NCBI GenBank assembly: GCA_947630245.1 | Contig: CANRGR010000003.1 | Span: 1 to 56,614, forward strand | From: an uncultured Clostridia bacterium | Lineage (GTDB): Bacteria; Bacillota; Clostridia; Christensenellales; Borkfalkiaceae | Direction of reading: 5' to 3' | Length of the DNA stretch: 56,614 bases | In this document: piece after piece, positions 31,577 to 39,765 of the stretch | Position numbering within the stretch: position 1 is the stretch's first letter | Layout: each line of letters begins with the position of its first letter | Position numbers and translations under genes: made by a program | The notes under the pieces: generated by a model | Databases searched by the model: none | The model's input: the letters and a program-made list of their open reading frames with translations, nothing else | What the model was told of the DNA's origin: nothing

Positions 31577-31604
31577 GGGGAGGACGCCGTCCTCCCCTCA
31601 TTTA
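31577..31604 (+). terminator. Terminator of rubrerythrin
   Basis: GGGGAGGAC (31577-31585), loop GCC, GTCCTCCCC (31589-31597), followed by TCATTTA. Confidence 0.75.
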
Positions 31605-31607
31605 TGG

Positions 31608-31643
31608 AATAACTCCCCGCACAGTTCTGCACGGGGAGTTATT
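31608..31643. repeat. Second inverted repeat in the rubrerythrin-XRE intergenic region
   Basis: AATAACTCCCCG (31608-31619) pairs with CGGGGAGTTATT (31632-31643), and the loop itself contains GCA/TGC complementarity. It could be a backup terminator. The 373 bases from 31491 to 31863 contain only this, the terminator, the putative operator and the promoter of the next gene; 31650-31780 shows nothing clear. Confidence 0.6.
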
Positions 31644-31789
31644 CGTATTGGAGAGTATAAACAAACATGGCTGGGACCATGCCGTTTCGGCTGAGGTTTT
31701 TCCGCTTTCCGAAAAAAATTATACCGCATGCGCGGGGGAAGAGCAACCTACTGATCCGCTTTTCGCCTCTATCCGTCGAAATTTGCGCG

Positions 31790-31826
31790 GTAGAGTTGAA
31801 ATTTTACACTCTACTCACGGTAGAAT
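31790..31826. promoter_or_regulatory. Putative operator of the XRE/clp operon
   Basis: GTAGAGT (31790-31796) and its complement ACTCTAC (31808-31814) form an inverted repeat with an 11-base spacer, directly upstream of the -35. A third related heptamer GTAGAAT (31820-31826) sits 2 bases from the -35. This is a good candidate site for the XRE regulator encoded immediately downstream. No CtsR heptad repeat is present. Confidence 0.5.
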
Positions 31827-31828
31827 CA

Positions 31829-31857
31829 TTGACTTTTCACCATTCCTGTTTTATAAT
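31829..31857 (+). promoter_or_regulatory. Promoter of the leaderless XRE-clp operon
   Basis: TTGACT (31829-31834), a 17-base spacer and TATAAT (31852-31857). Six bases then ATG 31864, so the transcript should start at the start codon. Confidence 0.8.
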
Positions 31858-31863
31858 GAAATT

Positions 31864-32475
31864 ATGGAAGATCATGACGTTCTTGCGGCAATCGTCGGGA
31901 AGAATATTACGCGCCTGAGAAAGGCGGCGAATCTCACCCAACTCGAACTTGCCGAAAAACTCAATTACTCCGACAAATCCATCTCCAAATGGGAACAGGG
32001 CAACGGGATTCCCGACGTCCGCATTCTCATGCAGCTTGCGGACCTGTTCGGCGTGTCGCTCGACGATCTTGTGCGCGAACACGAGGAAAAGGAAGTCCTG
32101 CCCAAGACCGCGCGCCTTCGCAACCGCGTGCTCACCGTCATTCTCTCTTCGGGGCTCTGCTGGCTCGTCGCCGTCTGCTGCTTTGTGCTCCTCGGAATCT
32201 TCTGGGGGGACTATGAAGGCATGCGGTGGAAGTGGCTCTCGTTTGTGTTTGCGGTTCCCGCGTCCGCGGTCGTCGTCATCGTATTCAGCACGATCTGGCG
32301 GTGGAAGTGGACGCGCATCATCGCGATCTCGACGCTCGTCTGGACGGCGCTCGGCTGCGTCTATCTCGTCGCCTACGCCTGCGGGCAGAACATCTGGCTC
32401 ATCTTTCTCATCGGGATCCCGCTCCAACTGCTCACACTCTTCTATTTTGTCTGGCGGAAACGCCGGAAGAATTAG
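31864..32475 (+). CDS. XRE-family regulator with C-terminal membrane domain
   Basis: The 203-residue protein has an N-terminal Cro/CI-type helix-turn-helix, residues about 11-65 ('NITRLRKAANLTQLELAEKL', 'SDKSISKWEQGNGIPDVRIL'), a short linker, and four hydrophobic segments (about 85-105, 118-138, 148-166, 172-192) before a basic tail. It is a membrane-tethered transcription factor and may sense envelope state or a small molecule. The start is ATG 31864: no ribosome site, but the -10 box ends 7 bases upstream, so leaderless initiation is likely; the in-frame extension upstream lies across the promoter. It is the first of six closely packed genes ending with clpC, where ctsR is usually found. 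Ligand and targets are unknown. Confidence 0.82.
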   Translation: MEDHDVLAAIVGKNITRLRKAANLTQLELAEKLNYSDKSISKWEQGNGIPDVRILMQLADLFGVSLDDLVREHEEKEVLPKTARLRNRVLTVILSSGLCWLVAVCCFVLLGIFWGDYEGMRWKWLSFVFAVPASAVVVIVFSTIWRWKWTRIIAISTLVWTALGCVYLVAYACGQNIWLIFLIGIPLQLLTLFYFVWRKRRKN

Positions 32476-32487
32476 CGAGGTATCGTC

Positions 32488-33534
32488 GTGGAAAAAACGT
32501 CGCGGCAATATCATGTTTACAGGCGCGTGTTCGCGGGAATCGGCTGGGCGTGCATCATTCTCGCCGTCCTGTGCATGCTGGCGGTCATTGTGTCGTTTCT
32601 GCTGCTCGGGCTCGGGAAGGGCGATCCCGTGCTCGTCGGCTGGCTCTGCGGCGGAAGCGCGGGCGGAGCGGTGGCATGCGGCGGGCTCGGGTTCCTCTTC
32701 ATGCGCCGCAGTTTCTTTTTCGAACGGGCGGAGACCGACGCGGAGGAGCGCGCCGACAGCGAGGACAGTTATTTCATCGGCGAAGGGACGCTCGCAACGT
32801 TCGGAAAGGACGCGCTCCGCATTCATCGCGCGCCTGCCGCGCGGGGAAAGGACAAGACGATTCTCGTGCCCTATGATCAGATGCGGATCTTTTCGGTGTG
32901 CATGCGCCGCGCTCCCCGCGAAAAGGGGGAGTGGTGCGTCGCGCTCGAAATCCCGGCGCGCTATCTTCTCAAAGAGGGAAAGGTGAAAAAGGACGACCCG
33001 CCCATGCTTGTCGAGGCGGACGGGAAGCCGAGAATCTATGCCTCCATGAAAAAATACGGGCTGTCCGTTTTGGGCGAACTGCCGCCTTTTGCGCGGGAGG
33101 ACGGAGAGGAACGGACGGAAAAGTTCACCCGCCTCAAAAAATTCGTCTTGCCCGACCGCGCAAAGCGCCGCCGCGCGCTGATCTTTTGCGTGCTCGGGCT
33201 CGCGCTCGCCGCGGGCGGGATCGGCGCCTCCTTCTGGCAGCTGACCGTGGGCGCCCTGCTCTCGGTGATGGGGATCTACCTTGCCGGCAGGTCGGCGGTC
33301 TCCTATGTCCGCTCGTGCAGAGTTTTTTCCGTCTATCGCGAGGGGATCTTTCTCAAAGAGCGGAACGCGCAGGACAGCGTGTTTCTGAAATGGGAGGAAT
33401 TCGGACGGCTGACGAGGACGGAGGACGGCGAGACTCTTCGCGCGGAGTGTCCCTACGGGTCGTACGATTTCCCCTGCCCTGCGGGGGCTTATGAATGGCT
33501 CTCGGAACAGTTCCCGGATCAATGCGGGGCGTGA
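32488..33534 (+). CDS. Membrane protein with two hydrophobic pairs, unknown function
   Basis: The 348-residue protein starts at GTG 32488, with GAGG upstream, 12 bases after the XRE gene. It has two membrane segments near the N-terminus (about 17-40 and 48-72), a cytoplasmic region of about 150 residues, another pair of segments ('RALIFCVLGLALAAGGIGASF' and the next), and a C-terminal domain of about 75 residues. The soluble parts ('DKTILVPYDQMRIFSVCM', 'SVYREGIFLKERN') look like bacterial PH-type (YcxB/bPH-like) beta domains; that is a weak pattern call. It might be a sensor partner for the membrane XRE protein. No enzyme motif is seen. Confidence 0.65.
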   Translation: MEKTSRQYHVYRRVFAGIGWACIILAVLCMLAVIVSFLLLGLGKGDPVLVGWLCGGSAGGAVACGGLGFLFMRRSFFFERAETDAEERADSEDSYFIGEGTLATFGKDALRIHRAPAARGKDKTILVPYDQMRIFSVCMRRAPREKGEWCVALEIPARYLLKEGKVKKDDPPMLVEADGKPRIYASMKKYGLSVLGELPPFAREDGEERTEKFTRLKKFVLPDRAKRRRALIFCVLGLALAAGGIGASFWQLTVGALLSVMGIYLAGRSAVSYVRSCRVFSVYREGIFLKERNAQDSVFLKWEEFGRLTRTEDGETLRAECPYGSYDFPCPAGAYEWLSEQFPDQCGA

Positions 33535-33552
33535 CGGCGGACGGAGGAAAAT

Positions 33553-33786
33553 ATGCGGGAGATTGTCATTCACGGCGTATATCGCCACTTCAAAGGGAAT
33601 TTGTATTATGTAGAGGACGTGGCGACGCATTCGGAGACGGGGGAACAGCTCGTCGTCTACCGCGCGCTGTACGGAGCGAGAAAGCTGTACGTCCGTCCGC
33701 TTGAAATGTTCCTCTCGCCCGTCGACAGGGAGAAATATCCCGACGCGGCGCAGGAATACCGTTTTTCGGAGATCCTATCGGAGTAA
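33553..33786 (+). CDS. DUF1653 protein
   Basis: This 77-residue protein carries the DUF1653 consensus: '[20 protein letters not shown]' followed by '[14 protein letters not shown]' and '[18 protein letters not shown]'. The domain is a small beta-rich fold of unknown function. GGAGG precedes ATG 33553. It is third in the XRE-clpC operon, 18 bases after the membrane protein and 3 bases before the mcsA-like gene. Confidence 0.9.
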   Translation: MREIVIHGVYRHFKGNLYYVEDVATHSETGEQLVVYRALYGARKLYVRPLEMFLSPVDREKYPDAAQEYRFSEILSE

Positions 33787-33789
33787 GAG

Positions 33790-34119
33790 ATGGAAGAAAA
33801 TATGGAAAAAACCTGTCCCCGTTGCGGAATGAAACTCGGGGAGTTCCGCAAGACGGGACTTTTGGGCTGCGCGGGGTGCTATTGTGCCTTCCGCGAGGAA
33901 ATCCTGCCCACCGTACGGCGCGTGCAGGGGAGAATCCGCCATGAGGGCAAGGCGCCTCCCGAGGGCGCGGGACAGAACTATTCCCTCATGCTCGAACAGG
34001 CGCTTCTGAAAGAAAACATCGAGCGCGCGCTCCGCGAAGGACGGTTCTCCGAGGCGGAGAGCAAGCGGGCGCTGCTCAAAGAGACCAACCGGATCCTTCA
34101 CGGGGAGGACGGAAAATGA
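33790..34119 (+). CDS. mcsA: Truncated McsA-like protein with one zinc finger and UVR-type tail
   Basis: The 109-residue protein has a single CxxC...CxxC zinc site ('CPRCGMKLGEFRKTGLLGC', then 'AGCYCAF') that matches the second zinc finger of McsA, followed by the conserved 'LPTVRRVQG' and 'H-x-GK-x-P' region and a C-terminal helix like a UVR motif. The first McsA zinc finger is missing. McsA activates the arginine kinase McsB and links it to ClpC. ATG 33790 is used; ATG 33802 (MEKTC) is also possible. It overlaps mcsB by 4 bases. Confidence 0.82.
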   Translation: MEENMEKTCPRCGMKLGEFRKTGLLGCAGCYCAFREEILPTVRRVQGRIRHEGKAPPEGAGQNYSLMLEQALLKENIERALREGRFSEAESKRALLKETNRILHGEDGK

Positions 34120-35156
34120 CCGCGGAATACGAAAACGTCGCCGTTTCGACGCGGGTGCGTCTCGCGCGGAACTTTGCGGACTATCCCTTCCCCAACCGCC
34201 TGAACGAGGATCAGGCGCGGACGATCGTGCGGCTCGTCGCGGCGGATCTTTGCAGCGTGGAGGCGTTCGATCTCTATTATATGAATTCCGTCGACGCGGA
34301 GAAGGCGGAATTTCTGAAAGAGCGGTATCTCATCAGCCAGGATCTCATCGACCATAAGCGGATCGGCGCCGCGCTCGTCTCGGACGACGAGAGCATCTCG
34401 GTCATGATCAACGAAGAGGACCACATCCGCGAACAATATTTCATGAAGGGATACGACTTGAAGCGGGTCTATGAGCGCATCTCGGGGATCGACGACATCA
34501 TCGCCGACGCGATTCCCTTTGCCTATGACGAGACGTTCGGCTATCTCACGGCGTGTCCGACCAATCTCGGCACGGGACTGCGCGCCTCCGTCATGCTCTT
34601 CCTGCCCGCGCTCGCCCGCAGAGGCTGTATGGGGCGCATTGCCGCGGAATTCAAGCGGCTCGGGCTCACCGTGCGCGGCGGCTACGGCGAGGGGAGCGGC
34701 GCCGAAGGGGACATGTATCAGATCAGCAACGAAGTGACGCTGGGCGTCTCCGAAGAGGAGATTCTCGCCGCCGTGAAGGAGGCGGTCGACCGGCTCGTCG
34801 CAACGGAGCTCAAAGAGCGCGAGCGCATGTGGGAGACGGGAGGACTGCCGCTGACGGACAGAATCCTGCGCGCCTACGGCGTGCTCACCAACTGCATGAC
34901 GATCGGGGCGCGGGAGTTTCTCTCCCTCATGACGGAAGTCAAACTCGGCGTGGCGTTCGGCGTGTTCGACGGCAGAATGGAGGAACTCGACGATCTCATC
35001 GTTGCGCTCCGCCCCGCGAACATCGACCGTCTCAACGGCGCGCCGCTCACCGACGCCGGGCGGGACATCTATCGCGCCGAATATGCGGGAAAGGCGCTGC
35101 GCGGCATGCAGCTTCTCACCGAGACCAAACGAAACATTTTATCTCCGAGGAGGTAA
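34116..35156 (+). CDS. mcsB: Protein arginine kinase McsB
   Basis: The 346-residue phosphagen-kinase-fold enzyme phosphorylates arginine in misfolded proteins and marks them for ClpCP. Seen are 'VSTRVRLARNFADYPFP', 'SVMINEEDHIREQYF' (substrate loop), 'YLTACPTNLGTGLRASVML' with the catalytic-site Cys, 'GAEGDMYQISNEVTLG' and the C-terminal phosphoarginine pocket 'RDIYRAEYAGKAL' (RDXXRA motif). All key elements look intact. It overlaps mcsA by 4 bases, and its last codons contain the AGGAGG that serves clpC. Confidence 0.96.
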   Translation: MTAEYENVAVSTRVRLARNFADYPFPNRLNEDQARTIVRLVAADLCSVEAFDLYYMNSVDAEKAEFLKERYLISQDLIDHKRIGAALVSDDESISVMINEEDHIREQYFMKGYDLKRVYERISGIDDIIADAIPFAYDETFGYLTACPTNLGTGLRASVMLFLPALARRGCMGRIAAEFKRLGLTVRGGYGEGSGAEGDMYQISNEVTLGVSEEEILAAVKEAVDRLVATELKERERMWETGGLPLTDRILRAYGVLTNCMTIGAREFLSLMTEVKLGVAFGVFDGRMEELDDLIVALRPANIDRLNGAPLTDAGRDIYRAEYAGKALRGMQLLTETKRNILSPRR

Positions 35157-35158
35157 TC

Positions 35159-37660
35159 ATGGATACCACCAATTTTTCCGATCATCTCAAACGGGCAATC
35201 TCCGTTGCCGAGGACGCGGCGGAGAGCTATGAGACGGGATACATCGGCAGCGAGCACCTTCTGCTCGGGCTCATCTATGTGGAGAAGGGCGCGGCGGGCA
35301 GACTGCTTGCGGAATCCGGCGTGCGGAAGGAGGACTATCTCTCCCGGTTCAAGCGGTTTGTCAGCATCAACCGCAGCTCTTCGATCAAGGGCTACACCCC
35401 CCGCACCAAGATGATGCGGGACAGGGCGGTCGAGTATGCGACGGGATCGTCCGAACCGTACGGCAAGCCGCTTACGGGAACCGAGCACATGCTGCTCGCG
35501 ATTCTCGACTTCGAAAACTGCGCCGCCGTCTCCATTTTGAAGGCGATGGGACAGAACATTCCGCAACTGCTCGCCAAGACGCGCATGCTCATTCTGTCCG
35601 CGAAGGGGGAGGAGGAATCGCCGTCCGGGCAGTTGAATTACGGCTCTTCCCGCCCGTTTCCCAAGTATTTCAAGGACTACTCGCCGCAGGATACGGCGGA
35701 AAAGGAGATTCCCGACAATCTTCAACAGTACGGCGACGATCTCACGAGAAAGGCGCGGGCGGGCAAGCTCGACCCCGTGATCGGAAGGCACAATGAGATC
35801 GAGAAAGTCATCCAGATTCTCTCCCGCCGCACCAAGAACAATCCCGTGCTCATCGGCGAGCCGGGCGTCGGGAAGAGCGCGGTCGTCGAAGGGCTCGCAC
35901 AGGCGATCGTCTCGGGGAACGTTCCCGAGCTTCTGCGCGGAAAGACCGTCTTTTCTCTCAACCTGACGGGACTGCTCGCGGGCGCGCGCTATCGCGGCGA
36001 TTTCGAGGAGCGGCTCAAAAGCGTAATGGATACCATCACGCGGAACAAGGACATCATTCTGTTTATCGACGAGATTCACATGATCGTCGGCGCGGGCGCT
36101 TCTGCGGAGAGCACGATGGACGCGTCGAACATTCTCAAACCCATGCTCGCGCGCGGCGAGTTGCAGACGATCGGCGCGACGACGTTCGAAGAGTATCGCA
36201 AGTTCATCGAGAAGGATTCCGCGCTCGAACGCCGCTTCACGCCCGTCACTGTGGATCAACCAACCGTGGAGGACACGATCGTCATCCTGCAAGGGCTCAA
36301 AGACAAGTATGAGGCGCATCATAACGTCGTCATAACGGACGAGGCAATCGAGGCGGCGGCGAAACTCTCCGACCGCTACATCACCGACCGTTTCTTGCCC
36401 GACAAGGCGATCGACCTCATCGACGAGGCGTCGTCCCGCGAGCGGCTGCGCTCGTATAACGGTCCGTCCGGGCTGCACGATCTCGAGGACCGGCTCGAAC
36501 GCGCGAAGATCGAACTCACCAAAGCGACGAATTGGAAGGACTACGCCCGTGCGGCGGAGCTCGACAAGGAGATCAAAGAGCTCTCCGCGAAAGTGGACGG
36601 AATGAAGCAGGAGTGGGAGGAAACCAGAAATTCGACCCATCTCTCCATCGGCATGGAACAGATCGCCGAGATCGTGTCGAGCTGGACGGGCGTGCCCGTG
36701 CTCAAACTGACCGAGGCGGAGAGCGAGCGGCTCATGCATCTCGAAGAGGAACTTCATGAGCGGATCGTGGGACAGGAGGAGGCGGTTTCCGCCGTCGCCA
36801 AAGCGATCCGCCGCGCCCGCGCGGGACTCAAAGATCCCTCGCGTCCCATCGGTTCCTTTATCTTTGTGGGACCGACGGGCGTCGGGAAAACCGACCTTGC
36901 CAAAGCGCTCGCGGAGAGTCTGTTCGGAGACGAACGGCTCATGATCCGTCTCGACATGTCCGAATTCATGGAGAAACATACGGTGAGCAAGCTCATCGGC
37001 GCGCCTCCCGGATACGTCGGTTTCGACGACACGCAGGGCACCCTGACCGAGCGGATCCGCAAGAAGCCGTATTCCGTCGTCCTCTTCGACGAGATCGAAA
37101 AGGCGCATCCCGACGTCTTTAACGTCCTGCTCCAAATTCTCGACGACGGGCGGCTGACGGACAGCAAGGGGAGAGTGATCTCCTTCAAGAACACCGTGCT
37201 CATCATGACGAGCAACGTCGGCGCGCACGAAGTGAAGGAAGTGGGACTGCTCGGATTCCGGACGGAGGAAGAGGAGAACGAGTACGAGAGCATGAAGGAG
37301 AGCATCAACGAAGCGCTCAAAAAACAGTTCCGCCCCGAATTTCTGAACCGTCTCGACGACGTGATCATCTTCCATAAGCTGACGAAGGACGACGCGGCAA
37401 AGATCTGCGACAAGATGATTCTGACTCTGCAAAAACAGCTCAAAGAGCGGGAGATCAACGTCAAAGTCAGTTCGCGCGCGCGGCTGAAACTTGTCGAGGA
37501 GGGATACAGCGAGGAATTCGGCGCCCGCCCTTTGAAACGGACGATCTGCAAACTCGTGGAGGACCGCCTCTCCGAGGAAATTTTGCAGGGACATATTCCG
37601 AGCGGAGGAACCGTCATCATCGACGAGGAGAACGGGGAACTCACTTTCGACGCGGAGTAG
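35159..37660 (+). CDS. clpC: ATP-dependent Clp protease ATPase subunit ClpC
   Basis: The 833-residue AAA+ unfoldase feeds proteins, including arginine-phosphorylated ones, to ClpP. Order: Clp N domain (two repeats, about 1-145), AAA-1 with Walker A 'GEPGVGKSA' (about residue 235) and Walker B '[11 protein letters not shown]', the M domain with a UVR-like coiled coil (about 440-480, '[14 protein letters not shown]'), AAA-2 with Walker A 'GPTGVGKTD' (about residue 571) and '[16 protein letters not shown]'. A ClpP-binding loop is expected after 'SNVGA' and reads '[13 protein letters not shown]'. The C-terminal D2-small domain ends the protein. ATG 35159 has AGGAGG at 35148-35153. clpP is not in the window. 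Confidence 0.97.
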   Translation: MDTTNFSDHLKRAISVAEDAAESYETGYIGSEHLLLGLIYVEKGAAGRLLAESGVRKEDYLSRFKRFVSINRSSSIKGYTPRTKMMRDRAVEYATGSSEPYGKPLTGTEHMLLAILDFENCAAVSILKAMGQNIPQLLAKTRMLILSAKGEEESPSGQLNYGSSRPFPKYFKDYSPQDTAEKEIPDNLQQYGDDLTRKARAGKLDPVIGRHNEIEKVIQILSRRTKNNPVLIGEPGVGKSAVVEGLAQAIVSGNVPELLRGKTVFSLNLTGLLAGARYRGDFEERLKSVMDTITRNKDIILFIDEIHMIVGAGASAESTMDASNILKPMLARGELQTIGATTFEEYRKFIEKDSALERRFTPVTVDQPTVEDTIVILQGLKDKYEAHHNVVITDEAIEAAAKLSDRYITDRFLPDKAIDLIDEASSRERLRSYNGPSGLHDLEDRLERAKIELTKATNWKDYARAAELDKEIKELSAKVDGMKQEWEETRNSTHLSIGMEQIAEIVSSWTGVPVLKLTEAESERLMHLEEELHERIVGQEEAVSAVAKAIRRARAGLKDPSRPIGSFIFVGPTGVGKTDLAKALAESLFGDERLMIRLDMSEFMEKHTVSKLIGAPPGYVGFDDTQGTLTERIRKKPYSVVLFDEIEKAHPDVFNVLLQILDDGRLTDSKGRVISFKNTVLIMTSNVGAHEVKEVGLLGFRTEEEENEYESMKESINEALKKQFRPEFLNRLDDVIIFHKLTKDDAAKICDKMILTLQKQLKEREINVKVSSRARLKLVEEGYSEEFGARPLKRTICKLVEDRLSEEILQGHIPSGGTVIIDEENGELTFDAE

Positions 37661-37688
37661 ACGGAAACAGATAAAGAGATAAAGATAA

Positions 37689-37730
37689 CGGCAAAGCCGC
37701 CCGACCTTGCAAGGTCGGGCGGCTTTGCCG
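37689..37730. terminator. Convergent terminator, perfect 42-bp palindrome
   Basis: Bases 37689-37709 are the exact complement of 37710-37730. It lies between clpC and the convergent zinc-ribbon membrane gene; T-rich sequence follows on the minus strand (TTATCTTTATC). Confidence 0.88.
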
Positions 37731-37750
37731 TAAAATTGTGAAAAAAGGAA

Positions 37751-38401
37751 TTAGGCTTTGCCGTAAACCGAAGGGCTTCTCGTCAGAATATAGCTCCGCC
37801 CGACAAGCGCGACAAAGGACTGGAACACTCCGGCGCATGCGAAGATGAGAATCGTGATGGGACATGCGCCCGCCGAAGCGATCCGCTCTTCCCCCGCACC
37901 GAATTGTGCGATTGTATAGGCGCAGGCGACGATCATCGCCGCATAGACAAGCAAAAAGACGAATGTAAGGAAATTCCGCGCCCATTCCAAGCGGAGCGCG
38001 TGTGCGCAGAAATAGAGCATGGAACAAAAGACGGAGACCGCGGCAATCGCAATCATGATGATCGCCGCCGTCCGAAGTTTTTCGGGGAGAAAGACGCCGG
38101 TCATGATCTGATAGACATTTCCGCAGCTTTCTCCGAGCAGGGTCGCAACGGGCGCGGCATACAGGGCAAATAAGAGAAGCGAGAAAACGACGGCGTACAG
38201 CATTGGAAGCAGAACAAAGATCCGGTTGAGCAGCAAGTCGTTGCTCTTCGGTTTCGGCAGTCCGGAGTATCCGCAGTGGTAGCAATAGCGGAATTCTTCC
38301 CGCAAGGGGCTTCTGCAAACGGGACAGATCTTGTAGACCGTTCCGCATGCGGGACAAACCCGTCCGTCAAATTCCGCGTTACAATGTAAACAGTGATTCA
38401 T
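37751..38401 (-). CDS. Zinc-ribbon membrane protein of unknown function
   Basis: The 216-residue protein has three CxxC knuckles and a paired CxxC in the first 40 residues ('CLHCNAEF', 'CPACGTVYKICPVC', 'CYHCGY'), i.e. two zinc ribbons, then about four or five membrane segments from 'IFVLLPMLYAVVFSLLLFAL' onward. ATG 38401 is preferred over 38416 because GGGGGA lies about 8 bases upstream of it. A palindromic operator covers its -10 box and an XRE regulator is encoded divergently, so it is probably repressed by that regulator. Its cellular role is unknown. Confidence 0.78.
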   Translation of the reverse strand: MNHCLHCNAEFDGRVCPACGTVYKICPVCRSPLREEFRYCYHCGYSGLPKPKSNDLLLNRIFVLLPMLYAVVFSLLLFALYAAPVATLLGESCGNVYQIMTGVFLPEKLRTAAIIMIAIAAVSVFCSMLYFCAHALRLEWARNFLTFVFLLVYAAMIVACAYTIAQFGAGEERIASAGACPITILIFACAGVFQSFVALVGRSYILTRSPSVYGKA

Positions 38402-38422
38402 TTGTTTTTCCCCCATTTCGTT

Positions 38423-38442
38423 TGTGATATAAATATATCACA
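38423..38442. promoter_or_regulatory. Palindromic operator TGTGATATA-AA-TATATCACA
   Basis: A perfect 9+9 inverted repeat with a 2-base centre covers the -10 region of the zinc-ribbon gene promoter and lies 80 bases upstream of the divergent XRE gene at 38523, its likely binder. A second, shorter inverted repeat GTTA-TCC-TAAC (38495-38505) lies next to the XRE ribosome site. Confidence 0.6.
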
Positions 38443-38461
38443 TTTGTAACACGCTTGTCAA
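38432..38461 (-). promoter_or_regulatory. Promoter of the zinc-ribbon membrane gene
   Basis: Minus strand: TTGACA (38456-38461), an 18-base spacer and TATATT (38432-38437) inside the palindrome. Confidence 0.7.
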
Positions 38462-38522
38462 TACTTTTGGGGAATAATTTTTTTATTTTTGTAAGTTATC
38501 CTAACGTAGGAGGAGATTTATT

Positions 38523-38837
38523 ATGGAAGCATACGAGATCATCGGGAGAATCGAGCGGCTCAGAGAGGAGAGGGGGTGGACGATCTATCGGCTTGCCGAG
38601 GAGGCTTGTATTGCACAATCGACGCTCTTTAATATGAATACGCGAAAGACGCTTCCGTCGATCACGACGCTTTCCTGTCTTTGCGACGCGTTCGGGATTA
38701 CGCTTTCGGAATTTTTTTCGGAGGGGGAGGAGCCGGAGCGGCTGGCGCAGGACGAAAAACGGCTCATCGGAGATTATCGAAAACTTACGCAAAAAAACAA
38801 ACGGGCGGTATGCGCGCTCGTAAACGATCTGAAATAA
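38523..38837 (+). CDS. XRE-family transcriptional regulator
   Basis: The 104-residue protein has a helix-turn-helix at about residues 8-65 ('IERLREERGWTIYRLAEEAC', 'IAQSTLFNMNTRKTLPSITT', 'LSCLCDAFGITLSEFF') and a short charged C-terminal helix. It is closely similar in layout to the regulator at 48191-48493, so they are probably paralogues. AGGAGGAG precedes ATG 38523. It is divergent from the zinc-ribbon membrane gene and separated by a palindromic operator. Confidence 0.9.
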   Translation: MEAYEIIGRIERLREERGWTIYRLAEEACIAQSTLFNMNTRKTLPSITTLSCLCDAFGITLSEFFSEGEEPERLAQDEKRLIGDYRKLTQKNKRAVCALVNDLK

Positions 38838-38868
38838 AAATATCCGCGGTTTTGCCGCGGATATTTTT
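38836..38868 (+). terminator. Terminator of the XRE gene
   Basis: AAAAATATCCGCGG (38836-38849) pairs with CCGCGGATATTTTT (38855-38868) around TTTTG; the right arm supplies the T run and begins within the stop codon. Confidence 0.9.
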
Positions 38869-38892
38869 CTGCGATGGGAAGTGCGGGTCGGC

Positions 38893-39009
38893 TCAGACGG
38901 CTTCCGTCTCTGCGCATTCCGTTTCGTCTGCCTTCTTTTTCGAAAAGCGCTTTTCCAGAGCCTTGAACATGCAAATATCGAAGATCGAAAGGCATATACA
39001 TAGAGCCAC
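38893..39009 (-). CDS. Possible small membrane protein with GTG start
   Basis: The 38-residue frame reads a short hydrophobic stretch ('LCICLSIFDICMF'), basic 'EKRFSKKKADE' and an acidic end. A minus-strand TATAAT (39019-39024) ends 9 bases before GTG 39009, without a clear -35 or ribosome site. It may be a genuine tiny membrane protein or chance. Confidence 0.3.
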   Translation of the reverse strand: MALCICLSIFDICMFKALEKRFSKKKADETECAETEAV

Positions 39010-39055
39010 CTGAAAATGATTATATTCTATTGCTTTGCGGGCGCGCCCTGCGCGG

Positions 39056-39724
39056 TTACCCGCCGAGATTCCAATCAATCGGTCCGATTCCGTGTAAAGA
39101 GAGATATTCGTTCGTCTTGGAGAAGTGGCGGCATCCGAAAAATCCGTTGTAGGCGGAGAGGGGAGAGGGGTGCGCGCATTCGAGAACGAGATGGCGGCGT
39201 TTGTCGATGAGGGAGACCTTGCGCCGCGCGTTTCCTCCCCACAGGAGAAAGACGAGATGTTCCTTTTTTTCGCTCAAAAGGGAGATGACGCTGTCGGTGA
39301 ACCAGCTCCAACCGCAGTTTGCGTGGCTGTTCGCCTGATGTTCCCGCACCGTGAGCGAGGCGTTCATGAGGAGCACGCCCTCCCTCGCCCACTTGGTGAG
39401 ATTGCCCGAGCGGGGCGGGGCGAACCCCAAATCATCTTGGAGCTCTTTGAGCATGTTTTCGAGCGACGGCGGTTTTCTCACCCCGTCTTGCACCGAAAAG
39501 CACAGCCCGTGCGCTTGTCCCGGCTCGTGATAGGGGTCCTGCCCGAGCAGAACCGCTTTCACGTTCGCAAACGGCGTAAAACGGAAGCAGTTATAGAGAT
39601 CGTACATGTCGGGATAGACGATGTAGTGGGAATATTCGTATTTCAGAAATTCGCGGATTTTCAGATATCGTTCGTCCGCGAAGAGGGGAGCGAGGACTTC
39701 GTTCCAATCGCCTAAATCAATCAT
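39056..39724 (-). CDS. ung: Uracil-DNA glycosylase, family 1
   Basis: The 222-residue enzyme removes uracil from DNA. The water-activating loop is 'LLGQDPYHEPGQAHG' (catalytic Asp63), the Pro-Ser loop is at 'KPPSLENML', and the Leu-intercalation loop 'CAHPSPLSAYNGFFGCRHF' contains the catalytic His. GGGAGA lies before ATG 39724; an upstream in-frame TTG at 39736 is less likely. It follows luxS by 41 bases on the same strand and may be the last gene of the mtnN-luxS unit. Confidence 0.97.
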   Translation of the reverse strand: MIDLGDWNEVLAPLFADERYLKIREFLKYEYSHYIVYPDMYDLYNCFRFTPFANVKAVLLGQDPYHEPGQAHGLCFSVQDGVRKPPSLENMLKELQDDLGFAPPRSGNLTKWAREGVLLMNASLTVREHQANSHANCGWSWFTDSVISLLSEKKEHLVFLLWGGNARRKVSLIDKRRHLVLECAHPSPLSAYNGFFGCRHFSKTNEYLSLHGIGPIDWNLGG

Positions 39725-39765
39725 AAGTTCTCCCAACGAACCGCATATCCGCGGCGTCTTTGTCT

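Noticed and set aside
31780-31863. CtsR operator before the clp operon
   Set aside because: No pair of GGTCAAA-like heptads with a 3-base gap; only the GTAGAGT inverted repeat is present.
31648-31863. Upstream extension of the XRE gene to an ATG at 31648
   Set aside because: Would run through the promoter and the inverted repeats; no ribosome site and the helix-turn-helix begins right after ATG 31864.
38774-39001. Minus-strand frame starting MYMPFDLRY with AGGTGG upstream
   Set aside because: Runs antisense through the XRE terminator into its gene and has no protein-like composition.
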